Assembly (NCBI RefSeq): GCF_029813785.1
Contig: NZ_JARVKY010000034.1
Span: forward strand, 1-64,000
Length of the DNA stretch: 64,000 nucleotides
Origin: Streptomyces sp. DH41
Lineage (GTDB): Bacteria > Actinomycetota > Actinomycetes > Streptomycetales > Streptomycetaceae
Direction: 5' to 3'
Positions 32,267-41,522 of this stretch are shown in pieces. A program made the position numbers and the translations under genes. The notes beneath the pieces are model-generated. The model did no database searches, was not told the DNA's origin, and saw only the letters and a program-made list of their open reading frames with translations. Position 1 is the first letter of the stretch, and each line of letters begins with the position of its first letter.

Positions 32267-32430
32267 GGGCGGCCACCTCCGGGGGTCAAGGAGTCACCGT
32301 GTCCAACTCCCGTCACCCACAAGAGGACACGCGCCGCGCGCCTCGGACCTTGACCCGAGCGCGTCAGCCGTACTCCGGGGCCCGCGGCGGCGTCATCCGT
32401 GACCGAAGGCGTCGCCCGCGCCCAGGGGGC

Positions 32431-32781
32431 TCACCCGTACCCGAGGGAGTGCAGCCGTGCGTCGTCGATGCCGAAGTGGTGCGCGATCTCGTGGACCACC
32501 GTCACCTCGGTCTCCGCCACCACGTCCTCGCGCGACTCGCAGAACCGCAGCGTCGGCCCCCGGTAGATCGTGATCCGGTCCGGCAGCACCCCCGCGTACC
32601 ACTCCCCGCGCTCCGTCAGCGGCGTCCCCTCGTACAACCCGAGCAGCTCGGGATCGTCCGCCGGCGGTTCGTCCTCGACGAACACCGCGACGTTGTCCAT
32701 CAGCCGCGTCAGCTCCGGCGGGATCCGGTCCAGGGCCTCGGCGACCAGTTCCTCGAACTCCTCGCGCGTCATCTCCAGCAC
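32431..32781 (-). CDS. Small metallopeptidase (possible zincin, PF06262-type)
   Basis: About 116 residues. The zincin motif HEIAHHFGIDD (HExxHxxGxxD) near residue 100 supplies the three zinc ligands and the catalytic Glu. The N-terminal part TREEFEELVAEALDRIPPEL, LMDNVAVFVEDEP and LYEGTPL are signatures of the small minigluzincin-like family found throughout actinobacteria. It is cytosolic and of unknown substrate. GTG 32781 (VLEMTREEF) is the conserved start; the frame extends to GTG 32817. Divergent from the metallophosphoesterase gene. Confidence 0.85.
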   Translation of the reverse strand: MLEMTREEFEELVAEALDRIPPELTRLMDNVAVFVEDEPPADDPELLGLYEGTPLTERGEWYAGVLPDRITIYRGPTLRFCESREDVVAETEVTVVHEIAHHFGIDDARLHSLGYG

Positions 32782-32924
32782 AGGCCCATTGTCGGGTACG
32801 ACCGTGGAGTACGACACAGCCGTCCCGCGGGCGCCTCACCGTGTCCGCGTCGCGCTCCCACCCCGCACGGCAGCCGGAGGCCGCCGCCCGCATACCCGCC
32901 CCGGGCCTTGGGCATACGGGACCA

Positions 32925-34607
32925 ATGGCCCGCGTCCACGCCGCAGCCCTGCACGTCCTGGCCGAGGTGATGAACCCCATCCGCAACGCCCCGCGCGCCC
33001 TCATCCACCGCTACCGCCACCGACACCGCCCACGCCCTCGCCCTCGCCGGACCTCCACCGCGGTCGGACTCGCCCCCCGGTCGCGTCCCTGGACCCGCGC
33101 CGTCGGCCTCGTCGCCGTCGTCCTGCTCGGTGCCTGGCTGGGCCTGCTGGTCGTGGGCGACGTACGCGCCCCCGTCGGCCCCATGAACACGACGATGACC
33201 CTGCGCCCGTCCGTCTCCGGCGGCACGAAGATCAACATTTCTCCGCTGGGCGCCCTCCAGCTCGACAGCCACATCGCCCCGGTCCGTCTCGACGTCAACG
33301 TCGACCAGCTCGACCCCGACCGCGCCCAGGCCCTCGTCGACCACCCCGAACGCCTGTCCGGCCTCCAGGACGAGGTCGCCCAGGACGTCGAACACGGCAC
33401 GCTCGACCTCGCCGTCCGCTCCTGCGTCGCCGTCGTCACCGGCGCCACCGCCCTCGGCCTCGCCGTCTACCGCCGCCCCCGGCGGGCCCTCGCGGCCGGC
33501 GGCCTCGCCCTCACCCTCCTGGTCGCCTCCGGCGGCACCGCCTACGCGACGTGGAACCCCGACTCCGTCCTGGAGCCGAGGTTCTCCGGCCTGCTCTCCT
33601 CCGCGCCCTCCCTCGTGGGCGACGCGCGCAGCATCGTGACCGAGTTCGACGTCTACCAGAAGGAACTGGCACGCCTGGTCACGAACGTCACCAAGCTCTA
33701 CGACGTCACCTCCACGCTCCCCGCCTACCAGCCCGACCCGACCACGCTCCGCGTCCTGCACGTGTCGGACATCCACCTGAACCCGGCGAGCTGGAAGATC
33801 ATCGCCTCGCTGGTGGAGCAGTACAAGGTGAACGTGATCGTGGACTCCGGCGACACGATGGACCACGGCACCGCCGCGGAGAACGGCTTCCTCGACCCCA
33901 TCGAGGACCTCGGGGCCCCCTACGTCTGGGTCCGTGGCAACCACGACTCCCGTGTCACCCAGGAGTACCTGAAGGGCCTGAAGAACGTGCACGTCCTGGA
34001 CGACGGCCGGGCCCGGACCGTCGCGGGTCTGCGTTTCGCCGGCATCGGCGACCCGCAGTTCACCCCCGACCGCTCCAAGCCGGACGGCGCCGAGGCCTCC
34101 CAGGAACTGGCCGGTGCCCGCCTGGCCTCCGCCCTGCGCGACCAGAGCGCGGCCGGCACGCCCGTGGACGTCGCCATCGCCCACGAGCCGTCGGCGGCCC
34201 GCGAGGTCGACGGCGAGGTGCCGCTGGTGCTGGCCGGTCACGTCCACCGCCAGGACATGGAGGTCATGGAGTACGGCACCCGCCTGCGCATCGAGGGCTC
34301 CACCGGCGGCAGCGGCCTGCGCGCGGTCGAGGGCAAGTACCCCGACCCGATCCAGGCGTCGATCCTCTACTTCGACCGGGACAGTCGGCGCCTCCAGGCC
34401 TGGGACGAGATCAAGCTGGGCGGTCTGGGCCTGACGACGGCGGAGGTCAGCCGTCATCTCCCCAAGGAGAACCAGCCGGGCGCCACCCCGTCCCCCACCG
34501 GTACGAGTCCCTCCGCCGCCGGTACGGACCCTTCGCCCACCGGTAGGGGCCCGTCTCCCCCGGGCGCGACGGCCACCCCGAGCAGCCCGTCCCCCAGTCC
34601 TCCGTAA
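32925..34607 (+). CDS. Membrane-anchored metallophosphoesterase
   Basis: About 560 residues. A basic N-terminus (RYRHRHRPRPRPRR) is followed by a membrane helix (AVGLVAVVLLGAWLGLLVVG) at about 65-90, an extracytoplasmic beta-rich segment, and a second pair of hydrophobic stretches at about 165-200. The calcineurin-like domain lies at about 265-500 with metal motifs VSDIHLNP, DSGDTMD, RGNHDS and AGHVHR. The last 50 residues are Pro/Ser/Thr-rich. Active-site placement after an even number of membrane passes is uncertain. Substrate unknown; wall polymers or lipid phosphates are possibilities. ATG 32925 is preferred over 32841 because conserved features start after it. Confidence 0.85.
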   Translation: MARVHAAALHVLAEVMNPIRNAPRALIHRYRHRHRPRPRPRRTSTAVGLAPRSRPWTRAVGLVAVVLLGAWLGLLVVGDVRAPVGPMNTTMTLRPSVSGGTKINISPLGALQLDSHIAPVRLDVNVDQLDPDRAQALVDHPERLSGLQDEVAQDVEHGTLDLAVRSCVAVVTGATALGLAVYRRPRRALAAGGLALTLLVASGGTAYATWNPDSVLEPRFSGLLSSAPSLVGDARSIVTEFDVYQKELARLVTNVTKLYDVTSTLPAYQPDPTTLRVLHVSDIHLNPASWKIIASLVEQYKVNVIVDSGDTMDHGTAAENGFLDPIEDLGAPYVWVRGNHDSRVTQEYLKGLKNVHVLDDGRARTVAGLRFAGIGDPQFTPDRSKPDGAEASQELAGARLASALRDQSAAGTPVDVAIAHEPSAAREVDGEVPLVLAGHVHRQDMEVMEYGTRLRIEGSTGGSGLRAVEGKYPDPIQASILYFDRDSRRLQAWDEIKLGGLGLTTAEVSRHLPKENQPGATPSPTGTSPSAAGTDPSPTGRGPSPPGATATPSSPSPSPP

Positions 34608-34613
34608 ACCGTT

Positions 34614-34642
34614 TTGGCGATACCCCCCGCCATCCCATATGC
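34614..34642 (+). promoter_or_regulatory. Promoter of the Glu-Asp-Phe tRNA operon
   Basis: TTGGCG (34614-34619) and ATATGC (34637-34642) are 17 bases apart, 46 bases before the first tRNA gene. This is close to the HrdB promoter consensus and is the only such pair upstream. Confidence 0.5.
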
Positions 34643-34687
34643 TTCTCACGTCCCCGACGCGCTGAGAAGCGCCCAGGCGGGCCGATA

Positions 34688-34760
34688 GCCCTCATCGTCT
34701 AGCGGCCTAGGACGCCGCCCTTTCAAGGCGGTAGCACGGGTTCGAATCCCGTTGGGGGCA
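34688..34760 (+). tRNA. tRNA-Glu (TTC)
   Basis: 73 bases. The acceptor pair is GCCCTCA/TGGGGGC, the anticodon loop CTTTCAA (TTC), and the T-arm is complete. First gene of a three-tRNA operon. CCA is not encoded. Confidence 0.95.
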
Positions 34761-34795
34761 CGCAGCACAATGTGCGACACTGTCGTACGAAGCTT

Positions 34796-34870
34796 GGTCC
34801 TGTGGAGCAGTTTGGAGTGCTCGCCACCCTGTCAAGGTGGAGGCCGCGGGTTCAAATCCCGTCAGGACCG
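34796..34870 (+). tRNA. tRNA-Asp (GTC), copy 1
   Basis: 75 bases with anticodon loop CTGTCAA (GTC), acceptor GGTCCTG/CAGGACC and discriminator G. Identical in all 75 positions to the copy at 45577-45651. Confidence 0.96.
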
Positions 34871-34872
34871 CT

Positions 34873-34892
34873 GAGGTTTCACGTGAAACCTC
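34873..34892. promoter_or_regulatory. parS centromere site (ParB binding)
   Basis: A perfect 20-bp palindrome GAGGTTTCACGTGAAACCTC in the 24-base spacer between tRNA-Asp and tRNA-Phe. Its core GTTTCACGTGAAAC (34876-34889) equals the streptomycete parS consensus bound by ParB. About twenty such sites cluster around oriC in S. coelicolor and organise chromosome segregation during sporulation. It is the only match noticed in this window. Confidence 0.85.
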
Positions 34893-34894
34893 GT

Positions 34895-34968
34895 GGCTGG
34901 GTAGCTCAGTTGGTACGAGCGATCGCCTGAAAAGCGATAGGTCGCCGGTTCGACCCCGGCCCCAGCCA
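34895..34968 (+). tRNA. tRNA-Phe (GAA)
   Basis: 74 bases with anticodon loop CTGAAAA (GAA), acceptor GGCTGGG/CCCAGCC and T-arm GCCGG TTCGACC CCGGC. Last gene of the tRNA operon. Confidence 0.95.
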
Positions 34969-34978
34969 CAACACTGAA

Positions 34979-35010
34979 GACGCCCCGGACATGCCGTCCG
35001 GGGCGTCTTT
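34979..35010 (+). terminator. Terminator of the tRNA operon
   Basis: A perfect 12-bp stem GACGCCCCGGAC / GTCCGGGGCGTC with loop ATGCC, followed by TTT, ten bases after tRNA-Phe. Confidence 0.9.
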
Positions 35011-35086
35011 GTGATTACGGAATGTCTCTTCCGGCCTGTGGAAGTGCGGCTCCGGGTGAAGAGTCGCACGCCGCGGACCTCGTTGT

Positions 35087-35419
35087 TCACTTCTGAGCGG
35101 TCGGCCCCACAGCGGTCCCGGCCGCCACAGGGTCCAGCCGGCGCAACGTGGCCAGCAGGCAGAGCTGGAGGCGGGAGAGCCCGCAGTGCTTCATCCGGAG
35201 GTTCGCCACATGGAACTTCACGGTACGGGTCGTGATACCCAGGCGGGTGGCGACCTCCGCATTGGTCGGCCCACCCTGCAGCAGGTCGAGGACTCTCTCC
35301 TCGGTCTCGGTGAGAGGGGGATCGAGGGCGAGCGCACGGAGGAGTATGTCCGCGGCTGCCGCGGTACCACCGACCCCGTCCAGCAAGAAGTCCCCGTCCG
35401 CCTGATCAACAGAACACAT
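35087..35419 (-). CDS. Small LuxR-type HTH regulator
   Basis: 110 residues. A GerE/LuxR helix-turn-helix covers about 33-95 (LTETEERVLDLLQGGPTNAE, VATRLGITTRTVKFHVANLR, then MKHCGLSRLQLC). There is no receiver or ligand-binding domain, so it is a free DNA-binding module like small orphan LuxR regulators. ATG 35419 follows GGGGGG rather than a clear Shine-Dalgarno motif. It is the first gene after the tRNA operon and lies at the edge of the secreted-lipoprotein/ABC-exporter block, which it may control. Confidence 0.82.
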   Translation of the reverse strand: MCSVDQADGDFLLDGVGGTAAAADILLRALALDPPLTETEERVLDLLQGGPTNAEVATRLGITTRTVKFHVANLRMKHCGLSRLQLCLLATLRRLDPVAAGTAVGPTAQK

Positions 35420-35498
35420 GAATCCCCCCCGGGTTCAATGGCCGCACGGCTGATCAGAGCCCGCGCGATTCTGACGTGCGGGATCGTAACTGATCTGA

Positions 35499-36500
35499 TC
35501 AGCCGTTGAGTTGTGCCGCGAGACGGAGCCGGTCCTGGGTCTGCTCCTTGAACAGGGCGAGGGTCTCGGCGTGCTCTTCCACCAGAGACTTCTCGTACGC
35601 GCTCTGCACGGCGTAGCGGATGCCGATGTAGTTGACCTGCGTCTTGCAGGCGACGTCCGCCTTGGCGACGGTGATGGCCTCGGGGCTGGAGAGCTCGCCC
35701 TGTTCCAGGCCCAGGTCCGACTGGACGCTGTCGGGACTGGAGGTGGTGAAGCCGGAATCAGCCATGCACTGCGACCACTTGGTCGTGGCCTCCCGCACCC
35801 TGGAGTCCTCCAGCGCCCTGGACTCGGCCTCACCACCCAGATTGAAGGCGAAGAGGATGTCGATGGCTTCCGAGTTCGGGGCGTACAGCTTCAGAGCCGA
35901 CTCGCGACCACAGCCGCCGACGGGCACTTCCTTGCCGTTGACGATGATGCCGCTGCCCGGCGCCTTCTCCGCCTCGGCCTGCGACATGGGTTCATCGGTG
36001 GGCGCGGCTGCCTGGCCCTTCGCCTTCGCCGCGGCCTCGGCAACGGGGTCCACCCCGTTGAGCACCGTCTGGCCGGTCCTGCTGAGAGAGGCTGTCGACT
36101 GTCTTTTGGGGGGTGCCGGGTCGGTTGCCCGGCGAGGGCTCGCGTAGCCGAACTGAGCGGCGTCCTCCGCGTCGGCCAGCCCGAAGACCCGTGAGCTCGA
36201 GTCATCCCCGCTCGGAGGTGTCGGAGCGGGAAGGGCGTATTCGAAGCCGAAGCGCTTCATGCATTGCTCGATCAGACGATCCTGGGCCTTTTTCGCCTGA
36301 TACTGCTGATCGGGGGTGACCGCGTACGCCGCGATAGGGAACTCCAGGCCTTCGGTGCTGCTCAGTTTCTCGATGCTGCCGATGGCCGGCTCCTTTCCCG
36401 CGCCGTCGGCTGCGGCCTCCTCGCCCGCACAGCCGCTGAGAGTCAGTGCGGCAGCGCTCATCAGACAGGTGGCAGCCAGGAGTCGGGCTGGGAGAGCCAT
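35499..36500 (-). CDS. Cys-containing secreted lipoprotein
   Basis: 333 residues. The signal peptide MALPARLLAATCLMSAAALT ends with lipobox LSGC. The mature protein is acidic and mostly helical. It carries paired motifs with single Cys residues: IEQCMKRFGFEY (about 85) and WSQCMADSGFTTSS (about 265). The same C-M-x(3-4)-G-F pattern recurs in the lipoprotein at 37306. No enzymatic domain is seen. Surface lipoproteins of this kind are often encoded beside MacB-type exporters with peptidoglycan-binding adaptors in Streptomyces (recalled). ATG 36500 starts the signal peptide; the upstream open frame is not coding. Confidence 0.72.
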   Translation of the reverse strand: MALPARLLAATCLMSAAALTLSGCAGEEAAADGAGKEPAIGSIEKLSSTEGLEFPIAAYAVTPDQQYQAKKAQDRLIEQCMKRFGFEYALPAPTPPSGDDSSSRVFGLADAEDAAQFGYASPRRATDPAPPKRQSTASLSRTGQTVLNGVDPVAEAAAKAKGQAAAPTDEPMSQAEAEKAPGSGIIVNGKEVPVGGCGRESALKLYAPNSEAIDILFAFNLGGEAESRALEDSRVREATTKWSQCMADSGFTTSSPDSVQSDLGLEQGELSSPEAITVAKADVACKTQVNYIGIRYAVQSAYEKSLVEEHAETLALFKEQTQDRLRLAAQLNG

Positions 36501-36615
36501 GGCGGGAATCCTCGCGGTCGTCGTGCGGGTAGCGTGAGGGAACCGCTGTCCCGCTTGATAACGGCAAGCGGGACAGCGGACGGTGACAGCTCGGGCGTGT
36601 GCCGCCCGGTGCGGT

Positions 36616-37062
36616 CTAGTAGGGGGCGCAGTACTGGACCACCCAGCAGACCGACTCGATGTTGTTCTTGAAGTTGGCGCTCGCGTTACCGACGTAATAG
36701 GCGGGAATGGAGCCGTGGTACGTGCCCCCGCTGTTGGGGCCGGTGTGGACGTACCATTCGTCGCCACTGCGGTTCTTGTAGGAGGCGGTGTTGTTGCCGA
36801 CGACCTGTCCCTTGCCGTTGCACGTGCCGGAGCTCGGGTAGGACCTGAAATTGTCGTTGTTGAAGTTCTGGTCCTTGTCGAACAGGTCGAAGACGCAGCC
36901 GCCCTGGTTCGAGTTGTAGTAGAAGCCGATCTCCTCCGGGTCCAGGTAGCCGTCGTAGGCGACCTGCTCGGCTGCCGCGGTGCCGGCGGTGGCCAGGCCG
37001 AGGCCGCCGAGGGCGGAGACGGCCAGCGCGACGGTGGCCACGCGGCGGATGAGGTTGGTCAT
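36616..37062 (-). CDS. Secreted peptidase inhibitor family I36-like protein
   Basis: 148 residues. The signal peptide VATVALAVSALGGLGLATAG ends at about AAAE. The mature 115-residue protein is rich in Asn, Tyr, Gly and Ser with four Cys residues (GGCVFDLFDKDQNF, SGTCNGKGQVVG, ESVCWVVQYCAP). This fits the beta/gamma-crystallin-like fold of I36 inhibitors, whose type member is the Streptomyces metalloprotease inhibitor SMPI. It lacks any lipobox, so it should be released. It sits between two lipoprotein genes and may protect cell-surface proteins, or inhibit a self-secreted metalloprotease. Assignment is from pattern only. Confidence 0.62.
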   Translation of the reverse strand: MTNLIRRVATVALAVSALGGLGLATAGTAAAEQVAYDGYLDPEEIGFYYNSNQGGCVFDLFDKDQNFNNDNFRSYPSSGTCNGKGQVVGNNTASYKNRSGDEWYVHTGPNSGGTYHGSIPAYYVGNASANFKNNIESVCWVVQYCAPY

Positions 37063-37305
37063 GGGCAGAACTCCTAGCTCCTGAGGTGCTGTTGCGTGTA
37101 CATCTGTTCGACTCGCCGCGCTATTACAGATCGTCAGCCAAACGCCGTCTACTGTCCCTCGGGCCAGTAGACGGCGGCTCTCACCACGTGGTGGGGTCAG
37201 TCGCCGTTGGGCCCGTTCTGCGGCGGACGACCCCGGGGAAGACGGCTGGGCGTGACGTGCCGCGGAGCAGCTACGCCCCCTCCCTTCAGCAAAACGGAGT
37301 TGCTC

Positions 37306-37806
37306 ATGCCGTTCCCCCCGCGCGTCACGCGATCACTGTGCGCAGCACTGCTGGCAGCCGCTGCCCTGGCAGGATGCGGCGGCGCCGAGGAGGACGGCGC
37401 GGGCAGCGGGAGCAGCGGGAGCGATGCCGACACGAGGCCCGCGGCGAAGGGGGAGCCCTCGGCGGCGAGCGACTCGGAACGTGACTACTACGGGTGCCTG
37501 GAGAAGAACGGGGTCAAGATCGAGACCACCCCCGACGGCGAACTCCGTGTGGTCAAGTCCGGTGAGGGCAAGACGGTGCTGACCAAGGCCGAGAGTGAGT
37601 GTGCGGATCTCCTGCCCGCGCTGGACACTTCCGAGGACGAAGGCGAGGCGGCGAAGGCGGACCCGGCCTTCGTCGCGTGCATGAAGGCCGAGGGTTTCAC
37701 CACGTACGACAGATCCGAGAACGACGACAACGACGCCCTCGTCGCGGCCCTGAAGAAGTGCGGTGCCGGCCAGAACGACGACCAGGACATCATCGTCGGC
37801 GGCTGA
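37306..37806 (+). CDS. Small secreted lipoprotein upstream of ABC exporter
   Basis: 166 residues. The signal peptide VTRSLCAALLAAAALAGC carries lipobox LAGC. A Gly/Ser/Asp linker precedes an acidic domain with DYYGCLEKNGVKIE and FVACMKAEGFTTYD, the same Cys-x(3-4)-G-[VF] pattern seen in the lipoprotein at 35499. A further Cys lies in AESECADLLP and another in LKKCGAGQ. GGAG precedes ATG 37306. It lies 60 bases before the exporter adaptor gene on the same strand, so it is very likely part of that operon and may be its cargo or surface receptor. Confidence 0.75.
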   Translation: MPFPPRVTRSLCAALLAAAALAGCGGAEEDGAGSGSSGSDADTRPAAKGEPSAASDSERDYYGCLEKNGVKIETTPDGELRVVKSGEGKTVLTKAESECADLLPALDTSEDEGEAAKADPAFVACMKAEGFTTYDRSENDDNDALVAALKKCGAGQNDDQDIIVGG

Positions 37807-37866
37807 CCGACCCCGCTGGGACACCGTGAAGCAGGCCTGCAGGGTGCGACAAGGAAATGTGACGAA

Positions 37867-39320
37867 GTGACCGCACAACCGGATGCTGGGGACGAACCCG
37901 TCGTAAAGACGACACAGGAGGTCGGGGAGACTGCCGCCGCAGACGGCAGTCCCACCGGCGGACTCGCGCGTAAGCGCCGCTGGATCGCCGCTGTCGCGGG
38001 TGGGGCGGTGCTGCTCGCGGGGGCCGGGGTGGTGGCCTCCACACTGATCAAGTCACCTTCGCAGGCGGCGGCGGACGCCAGGCCGCCGGAGCGGTCGGTG
38101 TTGACGTCACCGGTGGAACATCGGGTGCTGACGTCTTCGGTGATCGTGCGCGGGCAGGTCGTCGCCGGACAGAGTGTGGATGTGGCGCCGCAGGTGGCCG
38201 GCGGGGAGGACGGTGCCGCACCCGTCGTGACCAAGTTGCCGGTCAAGCAGGGCGATCGGCTGAAGGCCGGGCAGGTGCTGCTCGAGGTCTCCGGGCGGCC
38301 GGTGTTCGCCCTGCCCGGGCGGATACCCGTCTACCGCGACCTCAGGCCCGGTGCCGAAGGCGACGACGTGAAGCAGTTGCAGGAGGCGCTGCGAGGTCTG
38401 GGGCACGGCACGGGCGGTGATACCGCCGGGACCTTCGGAGCAGGGACGAAGGCCGCCCTCACCTCCTTCTACGCCGCGATAGGTTACGACCCGCTGCCGG
38501 CCGTGGACGACAACGGGGAAGGGCTGGAGGCGGCCGAGGGTGCGGTGACGGCGGCTGAGCGGGCCCTGGAGGAGGCCGAGGACGCCGAGGGCGAGGGGGC
38601 GGACCGTGCGGTGCAGTACGCGCGGGACGATCTGGCCGAGACGCGGGATGATCTGGCCGCCGCGCAGGCCGCGTCGGGCCCCCGGCTGCCGGCCGGCGAA
38701 GTGGTCTACCTGCAGGGCTTTCCCGCCCGGGTGGATGCGGTGCCGGGACGGGTGGGCGCGCCCGTGGACGGGACGATGCTGACGGTGTCCGGCGGGAAGC
38801 TCGCGGTCCAGGCCTATCTGCCGGAGCATCAGCGGGGACTGGTGCGCAAGGGGCAGCGGGTGCAGATCTACTCAGAGCTCACCGGCATCAAGGCGCAGGC
38901 GAAGGTGGGTTCGCTGGCCGATTCGCTGACCGCGCCGGACAGCGGCGGGGGCGGGGGTGGTCGCGGCGAGGGCGAGACGGGGGGTGAGGTGCCGGCGGCG
39001 CCGGGGCAGAGCGGCTATCTGCTGCGGGTCGACCCGGACAAGCCGCTGGACGCCCAGTTGGCCGGGCAGGATGTGCGGCTGACCATCGAGGCGGCCCGTA
39101 CCGACGGCAAGGCGCTGGTCGTGCCGATCACCGCGCTGACCGCGGGCGCCGACGGCCGCACCACGGTCACGGTGCTCCAGCCGGACGAGGAGCAGCGCCG
39201 GGTGGAGGTGCGCACGGGTACCGCGGGCGACGGCTTCGTCGCCGTGGAGCCGGTGGGCGCTGCCCGGCTGGACAAGGGCGAGCAGGTCATCACGGGTGTG
39301 AAGAGGGCGGCGGTGGGCCA

Positions 39321-39324
<4 letters not shown>
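37867..39324 (+). CDS. ABC exporter adaptor (HlyD-like) with peptidoglycan-binding domain
   Basis: A 485-residue membrane fusion-type protein. A disordered cytosolic N-terminus is followed by a membrane helix (WIAAVAGGAVLLAGAGVVAS, about 39-58) and a lipoyl/barrel-sandwich half (VKQGDRLKAGQVLLEVSGRP). A PG_binding_1 domain lies at about 155-205 (LRPGAEGDDVKQLQEALRGL, GTFGAGTKAALTSFYAAIGY), then a coiled coil (about 220-275), the second barrel half and a beta-barrel (VVPITALTAGADGRTTVTVL). It links the MacB-type permease to the cell wall. It overlaps the ATPase gene by four bases. GTG start. Confidence 0.88.
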
Positions 39325-40000
<676 letters not shown>

Positions 40001-40004
<4 letters not shown>

Positions 40005-41248
40005 AGCCGCGCTTCCGTCGCCGACGCGCCGCCGTCGGCGTCATACCCTCCGCCTTCGCCCCCCGCGACCTGCTCGCCGAGGCCACGGCCGGGATGCTGC
40101 AGCGGCCCGCCCGCTCCGCGCTGACCGCGCTCGGCACGGTGCTCGGCGTCGGCACGTTCGTGGCGATCCTCGGGCTGACCGCGACCACCTCGTCCCAGAT
40201 CGACGCCCGGTTCAATGCGCTGACCGCCACCGAGGTGACGATCGAGGAGACGGTGGACGACCCCGACCAGCTCACCGGGCCCGCCTTCCCCGCGGACGCC
40301 GACGCCCGGATGCGCAGGGTGAACGGGGTCAAGGCCGCAGGGGTCTACTGGACCGTACGAGACGACCGGGCGAGCACCACCCGCTCCGCGCTCGTCGGCG
40401 ACAACGCCGGAGGCGAGCGGATCGACGTGGTCGCAGCCTCGCCCGGCGTCCTCGAGGCCGCCGTGCCGACCCTGGCCGAGGGGCGGCTGTACGACGAGCG
40501 GATGGCCCGGGCCGGCCGGGTCGCGTTGATCGGCGCGGGAACCGCGAACCGGCTGGGCATCACCACCCTGGAGACCCATCCCGCGCTGTTCATCGGCGAA
40601 GAGGCGTTCACCGTCGTCGGTATCGTCGACGATGTGGAGCGCAAGGCCGACCTGCTGCTCTCCGTCGTCGTCCCGCGCACCACCGCCGAGCGGATCTGGG
40701 GCGCCCCCGGACCCACCGAGTCCGGCATGCTGGTCGCCACCGAACTGGGCGCCGCCCAGCAGGTCGCCACCGAGGCGGCCACCGCGCTGCGCCCCGACCA
40801 CCCCGAGTACTTCAAGGCCATCCCGCCCCCGGACCCCAAGACCCTGCGCTCGACCGTGGGCTCCGACCTGAGTCAGCTCTTCTTGCTGCTGGCCGGGATC
40901 TGCCTGGTCATCGGCGCGGTCGGCATCGCCAACACCACCCTGGTCGCCGTACTGGAGCGGACCGGCGAGATCGGGCTGCGCCGCGCCCTGGGCGCCCGCG
41001 CCCGGCACATCACCGCCCAGTTCCTGGCCGAGTCCGGAGCCCTCGGCGCGCTCGGCGGCCTGGTGGGCACCAGCTTGGGCACCGTGACGGTGGTCGCCGT
41101 CGCTCTGGCCCGGGACTGGACGCCGGTCGTGCACCCCGCGACCGTCGCCGCCGCCCCGCTGATCGGGCTGGTCACCGGCGTGCTGGCCGGCCTCTATCCG
41201 GCCTGGCGGGCCTCGCGCATCCAGCCGGTGGAGGCCCTCCGGCGCTGA
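40001..41248 (+). CDS. MacB/FtsX-type ABC transporter permease
   Basis: A 415-residue permease with the MacB layout: one N-terminal helix after a basic segment (ALTALGTVLGVGTFVAILGL, about 43-62), a large extracytoplasmic MacB_PCD domain (about 65-280), and three C-terminal helices (LFLLLAGICLVIGAVGIANT; LGALGGLVGTSLGTVTVVAV; PLIGLVTGVLAGLYPAWRAS). It ends in the conserved RASRIQPVEALRR. With the adaptor and ATPase it forms a complete tripartite exporter. The substrate is probably peptide, lipoprotein or antibiotic; not determinable. Confidence 0.93.
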
Positions 41249-41288
41249 CCGGTGAGGCCTGCGGCGCCCACCCGGAACGCCGGCCGCA

Positions 41289-41314
41289 CCCCTGAGGGTT
41301 CTCCCCTTCAGGGG
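41289..41314 (+). terminator. Possible terminator of the ABC exporter operon
   Basis: CCCCTGA (41289-41295) and TCAGGGG (41308-41314) can pair 40 bases after the permease stop, with a 12-base loop; no U-run follows. Confidence 0.4.
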
Positions 41315-41522
41315 CGCGGCTTCTCTTTCCGGCGCTCCCGGGCCACACCGGGCCACACCGGACCATGGCCGGACCCAGGGCAACGGACCAGGTCAGCGGG
41401 TACTCCGCCGTTCATTCCGGGCCTTCTTGTACACGGGGGCGTAGGCGGGCCCGCACGCGCGGCCGCGGCGGCGGCAAAAGCGTTCGCCAGGATTTTCCCC
41501 GGGATGAGATCCTGGAATCCGT

